In this document: piece after piece, positions 38,331-50,900 of the stretch
Numbering within the stretch: position 1 is the first letter of the stretch
Layout of the letters: each line of letters opens with the position of its first letter
DNA from: Warburgia ugandensis
Lineage: Eukaryota > Streptophyta > Magnoliopsida > Canellales > Canellaceae
Assembly (NCBI GenBank): GCA_035236585.1
Contig: CP141130.1
Location: 78,935,944-78,999,943, forward strand
Length of the DNA: 64,000 nucleotides
Direction of reading: 5' to 3'
Program-made: the position numbers and the translations under genes
The notes under the pieces: model-generated
What the model saw: the letters and a program-made list of their open reading frames with translations, nothing else
Database searches by the model: none
What the model was told of the DNA's origin: nothing

Positions 38331-38599
38331 TGCTGAGACCGAAATAGTATTTCTATGATTTCCCGGAGATTTGCATTCAATAGTCAGACTTGGGGAAGGC
38401 AGCAGGGAGTATTTCTGAAGATGTTGATTATATTGCACACCAACTTTAGATTGAAGTGATAATCTATTAGGCCCTGATTTTGCGCTAATTAGATAATCCT
38501 ATACTACCAATGAAGGCGAAGAAGCAGCTGTAAGATGTCTTGGAACCATTATTTATTTATCCACTCAATCTAACATATGGGATCTCAATTTGAAGGTGG

Positions 38600-38820
38600 G
38601 ATGCGGAATTGTTTGCCAATTTTCAGGAACTATGTGCTTAATTATCATGGTTGAGAATCCGTATTCGTATCCTTGAAGATTTGGTGATCTTATCAATGAA
38701 GCTGTGATTTCTCTTAAGGGGCATGAGCACTCAATTAATCACGTTTAAGATGGGCAAATTCAGAAGCCGATTGCCTTGCCAAAGAGAGGTTTCTCGAGAG
38801 ATGATCTTCGTGTTATTTGT
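38600..38820 (+). mobile_element. Possible LINE RNase H-like tail
   Basis: The plus strand near 38749-38793 reads RWANSEADCLAKERF, like the closing motif of RNase H domains in plant LINEs. The preceding sequence is too broken to follow. Confidence 0.45.
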
Positions 38821-39154
38821 TTGCATTTTGTCTTGCGTTGGTAGGGCTTGTGCTTAGCTGTTTCGAGATCGGTTGTGTTCAAAGAGTATCTCAAAGAACA
38901 TTAAATAAGACGCCATGTGATAGATGGGCGGCTTCTGCGGCCAGTGTTTATGGGTTGATATCCGTTCTGTGTGATTGGCGAGAAGTACAGTTAAAGGGTT
39001 GTATATGAATGATGCAAATACTTTCACTCGAAGAAACTCTGGTTTTTGCTTGGAACAAAAGTTGCCCATTTCAAATGAAGGCACCGATGGAGTTGTCCAT
39101 TTTCCAATTACAAAAAGATGGAAATCCTCACTTAAAAAAGAAAAGAAAAAAAAA

Positions 39155-39328
39155 GCAGCCTCGGTGCATGAAGCTCGTGCATATGCAAGGTTTGAGGAAG
39201 AGGTGGACCACAAAGATATATAGTACACAACTTTTCCTTCTATTTTTGCATGAGGCTGTTTTCATGCCTTGAGCTCGTGACCTCAAGGTCACACAATGAC
39301 AACTTTACCATTGCGCCAAAGCTCTCCT
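39155..39328 (-). mobile_element. Au-type SINE, diverged
   Basis: Reverse complement of the SINE family: AGCAGCCTCGGTGCATGAAG at the left, then GAGCTCGTGACCTCAAGGTC (B-box region) and TTGCGCCAAAGCTC (A-box region) at the right. It carries a small internal change after 'gtggaccacaaag'. Confidence 0.88.
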
Positions 39329-39606
39329 AGTACCTTTCCACATATAGAAATCCTTGCCACATGTAAAAGATTGACCCTGAACTGTATATGTCAATGACAA
39401 AGCTAGCTCCATTTGCAGGTTGAATTTTTAGATGAAAAGCACTGGGTTTTTTTTCTTCAAAACAACAAATACTCAACCTGAACCTAAATTCAGGTGATTT
39501 TTCTTTGAGTCTCGGTAGAGTCAAGCTCCAATTTCTCATGCATAGAGATTTATCTTGTGGATCTAATCCATTTATCATTGTTCGGAATGGCTTTGATAGG
39601 TTAAAA

Positions 39607-39680
39607 GGGCAGCCCATTGCATGAAGTTTCCACATATGAGGAGTCCGAGGAAGGGGTGGAACACAAGGATCAATAATATC
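39607..39680 (-). mobile_element. Au-type SINE, 3' fragment
   Basis: Only the 3' body is present, in reverse complement: GGGCAGCCCATTGCATGAAG, then a 'gaggaaggggtggaacaca' block. The tRNA-related half is missing. Confidence 0.7.
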
Positions 39681-40074
39681 ATGCATGAAATACAGACACA
39701 ATTTCATGTCCAATAGATACTATCAGGCTATGTTTTTTTCAGTTGAAAATTATAATCATTGCTTTTTATTAATTTTTTTCAAGGACTCAAAATAAGTGGT
39801 TTAGATCATTTAAATGCATTAATTTCTCATAGGTTTCTAGGTTGGTAAGCCAAAAAAGATGAATAACTTAGAGCTCTTCCAAGAAAAAAAACCATGCATC
39901 AGAAAAATGGCTCAAGTTCTTCACATGTTATCGAGGCTCTCCACCACCATTGTACCCCTTGAATTGAACCCAATTCCTCTTTGTCAAGGCAAAAAAGAAA
40001 AACTTATTACCACCTATTTATGATGTCGTGAGCGGTGATGGTGTTGATTAAGGAGAGAGAATGGATCCCATAAT

Positions 40075-40245
40075 GGGCAGCCCCTGTACACTAAGCTCTT
40101 GTGTATACGAGGTTCGAGAAGGGAACAAACCATAAGGGTCAATAGTATGCAGTTTTACCTTGCATTTTGCAAGAAGTTATTTCTACGCCTTGAATTCGTG
40201 ACCTTAATATTATACAACAACAACTTTACCGTTGCACCAAGGCTC
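40075..40245 (-). mobile_element. Au-type SINE, diverged full length
   Basis: Reverse-complement copy from GGGCAGCCCCTGTACAC to GTTGCACCAAGGCTC, with the B-box region (GAATTCGTGACCTTAA) still readable. No clear target duplication. Confidence 0.85.
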
Positions 40246-40419
40246 AAAATGAACTAATTAGCAAACTTCTTTGGATCAGAACCAGGAGGATTGGGTACGG
40301 AAGTTACCGAGGTGGTTCCCTCATTGCAGGTTGAAGAGACATCTGATTGATTCCAAACAGAAACATGGCTGTCACTTTTTATTTTAATTTTTTGAATGGT
40401 TGATCTCTCGAGATGAGAA

Positions 40420-40870
40420 ACACTAAGTACATTGCTGAATGGTGGGCTGCAACATATGTTCTTCTCATGGCTAAAAAGTTAAATATCCTAGTCTTTACAT
40501 ATAAATGGAGAGGTAGTGATTAAAGGATAGCCCCAGTGCATGAAGCTCCCACATATGCAGGGTCCAGAGAAGGGGCAGACCACAAGGGTGAATAGTAAGC
40601 AGTTTTATCTTGCATTTTGCAAGAGGCTGTTTTCCCGCCCTGAACTCGTGATCTCAAGGTCACACAATGACAATTCTACTGTTGCGCCAAGACAGAGGTG
40701 GTGATTAATACTTTAAAATCCATTACAATATCAAGAGAAGCATCTCGACTCTGACTACGGATGTTTCTTCAATTATTACCTCCTTAACCTATTTGAGCAC
40801 GGAACTTTAGGGAAGGAAATTCTGTAGCGGATGCCTTAACTAAAGAGATAGTTTGCACTACATCTAGCAT
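40420..40870 (+). mobile_element. LINE RNase H-domain remnant split by a SINE
   Basis: The first part (about 40430-40524) reads WAATYVLLMAKKLNIL. The second part (40695-40870) continues with VVINTLKS and ends at REGNSVADALTKE, the RNase H signature of plant L1 elements. The SINE at 40525-40694 interrupts it. A run of 24 T lies downstream at 40959-40982. The remnant is dead. Confidence 0.72.
40525..40694 (-). mobile_element. Au-type SINE with target-site duplication
   Basis: Reverse-complement full-length copy (from GGATAGCCCCAGTGCATGAA to TTGCGCCAAGACA). Flanks GAGGTAGTGATTA (40510-40522) and GAGGTGGTGATTA (40695-40707) form a 13-bp duplication with one mismatch. The insertion lies inside the RNase H remnant. 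Confidence 0.92.
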
Positions 40871-40982
40871 TAAGTGGATCTCCAATCAACTTAGCCTAAT
40901 CTTAAAACTTTGTGGGAAGATATTTATGGTCCTGCTTTATTTCACTCAAATAGGGACCTTTTTTTTTTTTTTTTTTTTTTTT

Positions 40983-41938
40983 GCTAACAAAAACTAAGAC
41001 AAATTAACAATGATGTTTTTAGTAATTCCCCTTTTGGCTCTCATCCATCAACAAAGTATCCACAGTTCAAAGTCTTCACAGTCACGAACTGGCAAAGAGA
41101 AATTTGGTACTTGCCAGTTTATATGGAATTTGGTTAGATGAGCGACGTTTCAACCATGTCATTACCGCCCTGGTGGGTTCAAGTCCACTCAAAAGTCGGA
41201 AAGATCTTGACAACCAAGAGAACTACAACCTGCGCTGTAAATTGAGTGACATAGAACGTGGAAATCAGTGGCATATTTAATGTACTGATCATGAGAATAG
41301 ATAATAAGGAATGCTTGAGTCCTGCGCAGCCCACAAGGACATGGGTTCTGCGCCCTCACATTCCCATGGTGGACCCACATGACCCTCAACTATACAGTTT
41401 TCAGATTCATCCAAGCATCAATGCTTTAGAGTTAGTAGTCATCCGCAATAACAGAAGTCAGATGAACGGTTCCGATCAACCATATATGGATCCCAGCATA
41501 GCCTAGTGAGGGCGCATCACCCTTCCTTTGGAGCAGCTAGCATCACTAGCATCGTCGTCTAAAAGGAGGAGTTGCCTCCACCGAAATACAATCTTACAAA
41601 ATCGTTAACGCGGCACGACCTTCAATATAACAAGTAATACTTGCCCGATACGTTTCCATTTCTTTATCCATCTGTTCTGTTCTACTGCAAACGTGAACTG
41701 TGCAAGTACTTTTAAAAAAAAAATACTACACGTCTAAGGCTCAACTTCCGCCAATTTTGGCTGGATCGATCCTATCCAGACGATGACTCGCTTGAGATTT
41801 CATCTCTTTAAAGGCTATGTCCTTTGTTTTTTCTCTTCAACTCCCTCCTTGTCTTTCTAAGAACGTCAACACAAGAAGGAAAAACAAGCCAATCTCTTTC
41901 ATAACTTTTCTGGGTCTTTTTCAGTTCGGAGGAGAAAG
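40983..41938. other. Upstream region of the dehydrogenase gene
   Basis: No separate gene is seen. The promoter and leader of the gene starting at 41939 should lie at the right end. No convincing TATA box. An ATG at 41817 opens an overlapping, out-of-frame reading frame that would matter only if transcription starts above it. Confidence 0.45.
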
Positions 41939-44900
41939 ATGCCGGTGTGTGCAAAGAAGGGACCTTCTGGGTTTTCAGCTAATTCAACAGCAGAGGAAGT
42001 TACACAAGGGATTGATGGAACTGGTCTCACTGCCATTGTGACAGGTGGGTTTCCTCTCTCAACTCTTTCTTTTTTTTTCATAAATATATGGCATCATATC
42101 TAGTATTTCCGTAAGAATCTCTGCCTAAGAACATATGGGAGTTTTGGTATCTTAATGGTGAAGTTTAGGTGTTAGGATTGGTGAATTTCGGTCTGTACGA
42201 GAATATAGACAACCAAGAAAAAGAAAGCTTTATGATTTCTTAGCCATGAACTTGGATTTAATATGATCTCCCTTCTTTCACTTTGGATCTTTAATTTGTT
42301 GGAGTGTCCTAATTACACAATTTGTAGAACATTTCAAACTTTTTGAATTTATTGATTTAAGCATAAACAATTTACCAAAGTGTCATGTATTTTTAATCTC
42401 TATGTTTGAGAGATTGATTCTAAATTTATTTGCCTCTTTTGTAGATCTAAGCCATTCACATGTTGAGAATGCGTTAGATGGGATAATTACCAAAATTTGT
42501 GTTCATTAAATACTTATCCTATGTCTTTGTATGTTAAAAATTAAGGCCCAAAGAGAGGGCATAAAATTTGGTATTTGCTTACGTAAGTCATTCCCAGGAT
42601 GGTAAATACATGGATTAGATATACTAAAGAGTGGAGTAAAGCACACTTGTCCGAAGTAATGCACACTCTAATTTATCATTCCCCATATGGCAAATATATA
42701 AGTGTAAATGGAAGGCACTGGTATGTCTCACTAGACTTCAATGTATTCTATGACATTTTTTCAAAAAAAATTCTATCATCGGTCATGTTAGATTGTTATC
42801 AAATGGAACATTGGATTCATGGGCGCATATCAAGGATCAAGAGCCACTTTTGTCTTTCATATAATGAACTCTAGAGACCCTGTACTATTGTTACTGTTAC
42901 ACACTACATAAGGATCTTCAATTGGGCTGCTTTTTTATAAATTGCATTCACATTTGGTTTATGAAGGCTTAGATAAGGATAAAGTTTCACTAGTTTTCAT
43001 CCAAAGCATTCTACTAAGGGTGATTACTATGCTTAATTTGGAAGTAGATTTATTGTCTTGATTGCTCCTAGATATGTATTTCATGGTGTTAGTCAATCTT
43101 GATTTCAATAGAACTAGGCTGATCTAGAGCGAGTTTGGCCAATTTTCCCATCATTAGCTAGATCATTATCAATCACACCTGAGCTAGGTTGATTTTCAAG
43201 AAAATCGGCCTAGATAATTATAACTATCTTGAGCTAGGCTGAGCTAGACCAATTATAAGCCTAGCTCTTGCAAAATAATTGTTACTCATACTTAAGCTTG
43301 CAAGAGTTCACAAAATAGGCAAAATCATTGTTAGTCATACTTGGGCTAGCAAGAGTTTCACAAAACTCAGCTAGCTCATCATTAGTCGATTCTATTTCGA
43401 GCTAGGCTAAGCTAAGTTGGTTTGCGGGTTTTAGTCTATTGCTGGTTTAAATTGAAGGCTATCTTCAACTTGGAGAAAAATAGGGAAAAACTTTGTTTTT
43501 CATCCAAGCTTGCAAGATTTTGAGAAAATGGGGATTGGACATTAGAAAGTGATATGCATCCTTGTTTTCAATTAAATAATAACTCATATCCACACCCATT
43601 TATAAGGAAAATGCTATTTACATGGTAGGCTATTGGACATTAGAAAGTGATATACATATTTGTTTTTAATTAAATAATAATTCATATCCACACCCATTTA
43701 TAAGGAAAATGCTATTTACATGGTAGGCCATTGGACAAATATATAAGTGTAAATGGAAGGCACCAGTATGTCTCATTAGACTTCAACGGATTCTATGACA
43801 TTTTTTCAAAAAAATATATATCGTCGATCGTGTTAGATTGTTCTCAAATGGAACACTGGATCTATAGGTGTATATGAGGGATCAAGATGCACTTTCACCT
43901 TAATATAATGAACTCCAGAGACCCTATACTATTGTTACTATTACAATTGGGCTGCTATTTTATAAATTGCATTCACATTTGGTTTATGAAGGGTTAGATA
44001 AGGATAAAGTTTCACTAGTTTTCATCCAAAGCATTCTACTAAGGGCGATTACTATGCTTAATTTGGAAGTAGATTATTGTCTTGATTGCTCCTAGATATG
44101 TATTTCATGGTGTTAGTCAATCTCGATTTCAATAGAACTAGGCTGATCTAGAGCGAGTTTGGCCAATTTTTCCATCATTAGCTAGATCATTATCAGTCAC
44201 ACCTGAGCTAGATTGATTTTCAAGAAAATCGACTTAGATAATTATAACTATCTTGAGCTAGGCTGAGCGAGACCAATTATAAGCCTAGCTCTTGCAAAAT
44301 AATTGTTAATCATACTTAAGCTTGCAAGAGTTCACAAAATAGGCAAAATCATTGTTAGTCATACTTGGGCTAGCAAGAGTTTCACAAAACTCAACTAGCT
44401 CATCATTAGTCAATTCCATTTCGAGTTAGGCTAAGCTAAGTTAGTTTGTAGGTTTTAGTCTATTGCTGGTTTAAATTGAAGGCTATCTTCAACTTGGAGA
44501 AAAACAGAGAAAAACTTTGTTTTTCATCCAAGCTTGTAAGATTTTGAGAAAATGGGGATTGGACATTAGAAAGTGATATGCATCCTTGTTTTCAATTAAA
44601 TAATAATTCATATCCACACCCATTTATAAGGAAAATTCTATTTACATGGTAGGCTACTGGACATCAGAAAGTGATATGCATACTTGTTTTCAATTAAATA
44701 ATAATTCATATCCACACCCATTTATAAGGAAACTACTATTTACATGGTAGGCCCTAAAGAATATTTACTCCTATTAAGAATATATTTATGTGGTAGGCCC
44801 TAGAACTTGAGTTTGCAAGAGTTTGAAAAAAATAGGGGTTGGGCATTAGAAATTGATGTCCACACTCTTTTTTAAATAAATAAAAATTGATACACCTATT

Positions 44901-44965
44901 TTTGAGGAAAAAGTTATTTACATGATGGGCCATAGAAGCCAGCTACTCCCATTTTCAAATTAAGA

Positions 44966-44999
<34 letters not shown>

Positions 45000-47900
45000 T
45001 GAGCATTGAAGTTATCCCCACTTATTTCACATAAGAAGCTATTTGCATGATAGAACCTCTACACTATCTATTATTTCACATATTTTCAAATAAAGCAGGT
45101 GTAGACTTTTTACATTTATGTTAGAATTTGAAATTTAAGGGTGGAACTCCATTTTGGGTAGTAGAGTTTTAGAATTTAGAGTCAGAAACATGATTTATTA
45201 GACTCTTATTATCTACTTTTTGAAAATTAAGGGTAGAATTTAGTAGCAAAATTCCCTATAACATAAAGGGGACACATTTTCTTCTATTTTAAATGACAAA
45301 ATTGAAAATGTCATTGCTAAATTTGAGCCTTTTCTTGTGTAAAGAGGGACAAAATGTAGCAAAGAGCCTTATTCTTATTCTTCAGCCAACATCTTTTGTT
45401 GATTCTTTATCTCTGGACAATATAGGTATTTCGCAGGTGAATTGAAGGCACCCGTTTCTCCTTTTCTTCTCTCTCCCACCTCTGTTCATCTCTCTCTTTC
45501 CCTATCTCTATGTCGCCCCATCTCTCCCTCTATGGTCTCTCCTCATCTCATCTCTCACCCTCCATCTCTCTGTTAACCATGAAAAATAGTCTTATCATTT
45601 GGGATACTAATGTAGATGAAGTTTAGTTCTCTTGTTAAAACCTTATCAGATTTGGTTGATGAAGATGCAGGTTTTAGCCTTTAACTGATACCAATATCTG
45701 TTTCAAAGTAGCAAAATTCATCAAATTCACATCACACAAAATCAACATGCATTTAGACAAAAAATCTCTATTTTCTGTGGGTAATAATTCATGGATAATG
45801 GATAGTAAAAGTTAATGCACCTCTGCAAACATGGAATGAAACTATGCAGACTATCCTGACCGGCCTAGTTCAGGGACATTATATACCTTTGTTTATGAAT
45901 CTTTCATTTAATGCACAAGACATGTGTGCTTAATATAGGACCAATTGATAAATAGCTTGGATCAACAAACATTTCAATTTTACTTTACTCTGCAATTCTT
46001 TAGAAGTGCCACCAAGCCCATATTTGTATCATGGCATATTCAATAGGGCGCCATATGACTAGTCCAATAACCTAGTTGTTATCACATTTACATTGAAGAT
46101 TGAAGCCCATCCTTTTTTCTTTCCTAAAATGTGGAGTTCTATAGGGTAATAGTTTATGGATTAGAAATGCAGGAGTGATTTTCTTTAGGCAACTATTCAT
46201 GGATAACAAAAGCAAAAGTGCTTCTACTTTCTACTAGTTAATGGAGAACAAATTCAAACTGAATTTTTATATGCAATAGTTCATGGATTATAGTTCCTAA
46301 GTCACAAAGAAAAAGTGGATTTCTAATAAAAAGGGAAATTATATAGGCAGCAATTCAAGGATAATAGAAGAAAAAGTGCTTATGCATATATTAAAATAAA
46401 ACCAACTCATTTACCATTATTTTGTGGACATCAAATAAAAAATAGATGTCTGTAGGTGATGACTCATATCTCATAATTATATATTTTTTAATAAGAAATA
46501 ATAATATTTCATTAATCTATTAGTAGCAATAATGTTATTATTATTATAGCATCTGCCACAAGAATTCTATAAATGAATGTAGATTGCAAATTGAATTCCA
46601 TCAAAGTTAAATTCTTCCTAAATTTCATTGGAATGCAAACTAAATTTTATTTCAAATTCTAAATTCTAAATTCCAAATCCTAAATTCTTTGCCTAAATGC
46701 AAAAACTTTATACCTACCTAAGAAACTATTTACATAGTAGGCCTTAGAAGCCAATCTATTTTCACATACAATTTCAAATTAAAAGCTATTTGCATTTAAA
46801 TGGTAGCCTGGTGCACAAAGTTTCCACGTATGCAAGGTCTAGGAAAGGGGTAGATCACAAAGGATCTATAATACATAGTCATACTATGTATTTTTGTAAG
46901 AGGCTATTTTTATGTCTCAAACATGTGACCTCAAGGTTACACGATAGCAACTCCCATTGTGTCAAGACTCCCCTTCAAATAAAAAGCTATTTACATTACG
47001 GGCCCCACTTATTTGGCTATTTCAAATAAGAAGTTATATACGTGATGGGCCTATAAGCAATCCCCACCTATTTCAAATAAGAAGCTATTTGCATTATGGG
47101 CCCTTGAAGCCATCCATATTCATATATGTTTTTTAAATAAAAAGCTATTTACATTGTGAGCCTAGTAGCTATTAGCTCCCATTTCAAATAAGAAAATCTA
47201 TTTCCAAATGAGAACCCATTTATACACATTTTCAAATAGAAGCTATTTACATGGTGAACCTTAGAAGTTATCCACAATCTCACACCCATATTAAATAAAA
47301 AGTTATTTGCATAGTGGGCCCTAAAAGCTATTCACAGCCATTTTCAAATGTAAGTTGTTTACATGGTTTGGCCCAAAGCCTATACACATGCATTTTCGAA
47401 TAAGAAACTATTTACATGGTAGGGCCTAGAATTTAATCACATATTTTGTATGATAGAGCTTAGAAGTTATTATCACTCATTTTTAAATTAAAGTTATGGA
47501 AAGCCACAAAAAGACTTCATATTATGCATGCTGAACCCACAAATTGGTTCCATTACAAGCAAGGACGACCACCAAGTAGGTTTCATAGTATGTAAGGAAA
47601 GCCCCCAAACATACTTCATGGTATGCATAAAGGGTTTACAAACATGTTTCATGATATGCAATATGTCCTCACAAATGGGTTTTTATCAAGGTATTATTTT
47701 AAACCCATATAGGTTGTGTTTATTTAAATATTAAAAAAAAATAATCTAGTCAAACATAGTTAATCTCACCCCACTTCAAGTCAAATTGTCCTAACTCATT
47801 CTGACATCTTAAAAGATCTGGCTAGTTTAAATTCGGCAAGCTTGGGCTAAAACAGATGAAAATAAGATTTTATGCTGAATATTTAGCTAAATCAAGCTAG

Positions 47901-50900
47901 CTCTAGTCAAACCAGACTGAGTGGTCTCAAACTGGATTAACATGTTGTTTGGCTTTATTAATTTATAATGGCCACAAAATGACATTGTAGAAATTGGTTT
48001 CAACCAATTGCACTTATAAATGTTTTTCTTAGTCTTAAATTTCTTGCTTTTTTTACTTAGATTAAATAGTAGTAATTTGTGTAGAATTCTTTCAAATGAA
48101 TGATAACATTAATGCTTAGGGATACTCAAGTTATTTTGCATTATGTAAACTATGTTCTTGAATGCAATTCACTTGGACTAGATAATTAGTGCTTGCATTT
48201 GATTAAAGTTTATGATATAACTAAGTTGGATTATTTCTTAGAGCGCTACCAGGAGACACAACTAATGACACATTTGGAAATGCAATAAAAGTAGGCCCCC
48301 ACTTGCATAATCAAACCCATTTACCCTTGTTTAGTTTAGGTTATTTAGGTTACTTATGAAAATTCATACTTATTAAATACTTCTAACTAGAATTGGCAAA
48401 ATGGACAAAAATCCATAGATATTTGTGTACCTATTTAAAATATTCCAATATGGATGAAACAAATTTGATGCGTGGACAAAAATGATCAAATTATTCTATC
48501 CTTTAATTTTATTTTTCGCATGGATATATTTGTGGATATCCATTTAAAGGATCATTTTGCAAAACTAAATTGAAAATTTATAAAACTAAAGATGCTTTCT
48601 TCATTTGAAAGATCTAAATCATTAATTTTGTTTGACGTTCTGGGACTAGGTGACTCATAAAAAATTGTTGCATTTGGATGATCCTAATGACTTATTTTAT
48701 TTATCTAAAAAATTAGTGACTCTAATTTCAACTTCTATAACTTAAGCTATAAGAATATATTATTCTTGAAATTTGATACCTAACACATGTAAGCCATTCT
48801 AATAAGATTAATGATTTAGATCTTCAAAAGAAGTCAACATCTAAGATTCCACATTACTTATGCAAAATGGATGGATAATACCAAATCCATGATTTGCACC
48901 TAGATCGAATATGGATTGACGTTTTTTTATTTGTGCAGAGATCCCAATCCGTTTCCTTGTAGATTGGACCAAACTCAATCAGCTTATCCGTTTTCCCTGC
49001 CCTACTTCTAACTAGTTTTTTCGGTTGAAAAATTAGTGGTCATGATTAATAACCTAAAATAGAAAAGCTAGAGTCATCTGATGATTATGAATTTTGGTAT
49101 CTATCTAATCCAAGGCAAGCTGACCATAATGAACTCTATCTAGCTGCATTTTCAAATTGTGTTACTTTTTGTGCGTTCCAGATCATTTCGTTATTTCTTA
49201 ACCCGCAACTTTGTTGTAATTGCAGGAGCTTCTAATGGTATTGGCGCTGAGACTGCACGCGTCCTTTCACTGCGTGGAGTTCATGTAATTATGGCAGTTA
49301 GAAATGTTGCTGCCGGTGAAAATGTCAAAGAAAATATCATCAAACAAATCCCCGCAGCTAAAGTTGATGTCATGGAGTTAGATCTCAGCTCAAAGGCATC
49401 AGTTAGAAAATTTGCATCAGAATTCAAGTCCAGGGATTTTCCACTGAACATCCTCATGTAAGAAAACCAAAAAGAGGATTTACTACCATTATTGCATTCC
49501 ATTACAACTTACTATATATGTTCTGTTTCCCTTCTTAATTTTAGTGGTAGATTTGTAAGCAAGAAGCTGACTTTTCTTTCCCTCTGACAGTAACAATGCA
49601 GGAATTATGGCAACTCCCTACAAGCTCTCCCCAGATGGCATAGAAATGCAATTTGCAACAAACCACGTCGGTAATATTTCACTATTTTCAACATTCAATT
49701 TGCTTCCTTTCAATACCTTCATCCGTGAACTCAAGGATTTCAGTTGAGTTCCACACTGATTTAATTTCTCCATGTATTTATGCATGCATTTCTTGGTATA
49801 ATCAATAGTTTCTATTTCTTATCTTGATTCATTGCTGTTTGCAATGTGCTAATTTTTTCCTGCTAATGTCTGAGTGGATTTTGTCACTTTCTGCAGGTCA
49901 TTTTCTTTTGACAGATCGTTTGTTGGATACCATGAAGAAAACTGCCAGTGATAGTAACAGTGAAGGAAGGATTATCAATGTTTCATCTGCCGGTCATGCG
50001 TTCGCAAACTTTTCTGGAATTCCTCTTGACTTAGAAAAACTCAACAGCGAGAAAGGGTAGTGTTATGTGAAAACCACTCATGGTTGCATTAATTTTGGAA
50101 TGGCGTATTGGATTGATTCTTAGCACAAGGAGCACAACCTGCTCTTGTAGTTCGATTTTGTAATAATACGACCAAATGTTCTACAAAAACCAATAACTGT
50201 GAATGGTTTCTAATTTGTTCCAATCTTGCTGAACTTGCAGGTATAATGGCTACGTTGCATATGGCCGATCAAAGCTTGCAAATATACTGCATGCCAATGA
50301 ACTTGCAAGGCGGCTAAAGGTATTACTAGAGATTTGTATATGCATGTACTCCCGGTTAGTACCAAATTTGTTCCTGTGGTCATGTATCATATTTTAATCT
50401 GACACTAGATATTAACATAATATGTTCTACTAGTTTTTTCATTTGCAATCAAAATAGCTTTCAAATTGGTTCAGAATAGCAAAACAATTCAGAGAATGAA
50501 ACGTGGATGAAAAGGCTAGCCCTTACCATGGGCTTTTCTACCATAATATCCTCTTATAGAACTATTGAATTCATATAATAACTATGCTAACATAGTCGGT
50601 ACTTGTTCTTTCCATTTAAATGCTTGCACTGACCATGACTCCTTAATCTGCTTGTACAGGAAGAAGGGGCCAACATAACTGCTAATTCACTTCATCCAGG
50701 AAGCCCTCAAACCAATCTTTTGACGCATCGATCCACCACATACTGTAAGTGACCACTGTGGTGCCATTAAAGATGTTCATCCACACTAGGAAGCACTGAC
50801 AGGAGTCAAACGCACGCTGAATTAGCTGTGTTCAAACTTCACTAAAGTAACTTGAGCATACCGAGTTTACTTGGTCACCATTCGCTTAGTAACTGTTATG

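Noticed and set aside
47503-47685. CRISPR-like array (regular 33-bp units)
   Set aside because: Units abut without unique spacers, drift in sequence, and lie in a plant intron. It is a minisatellite.
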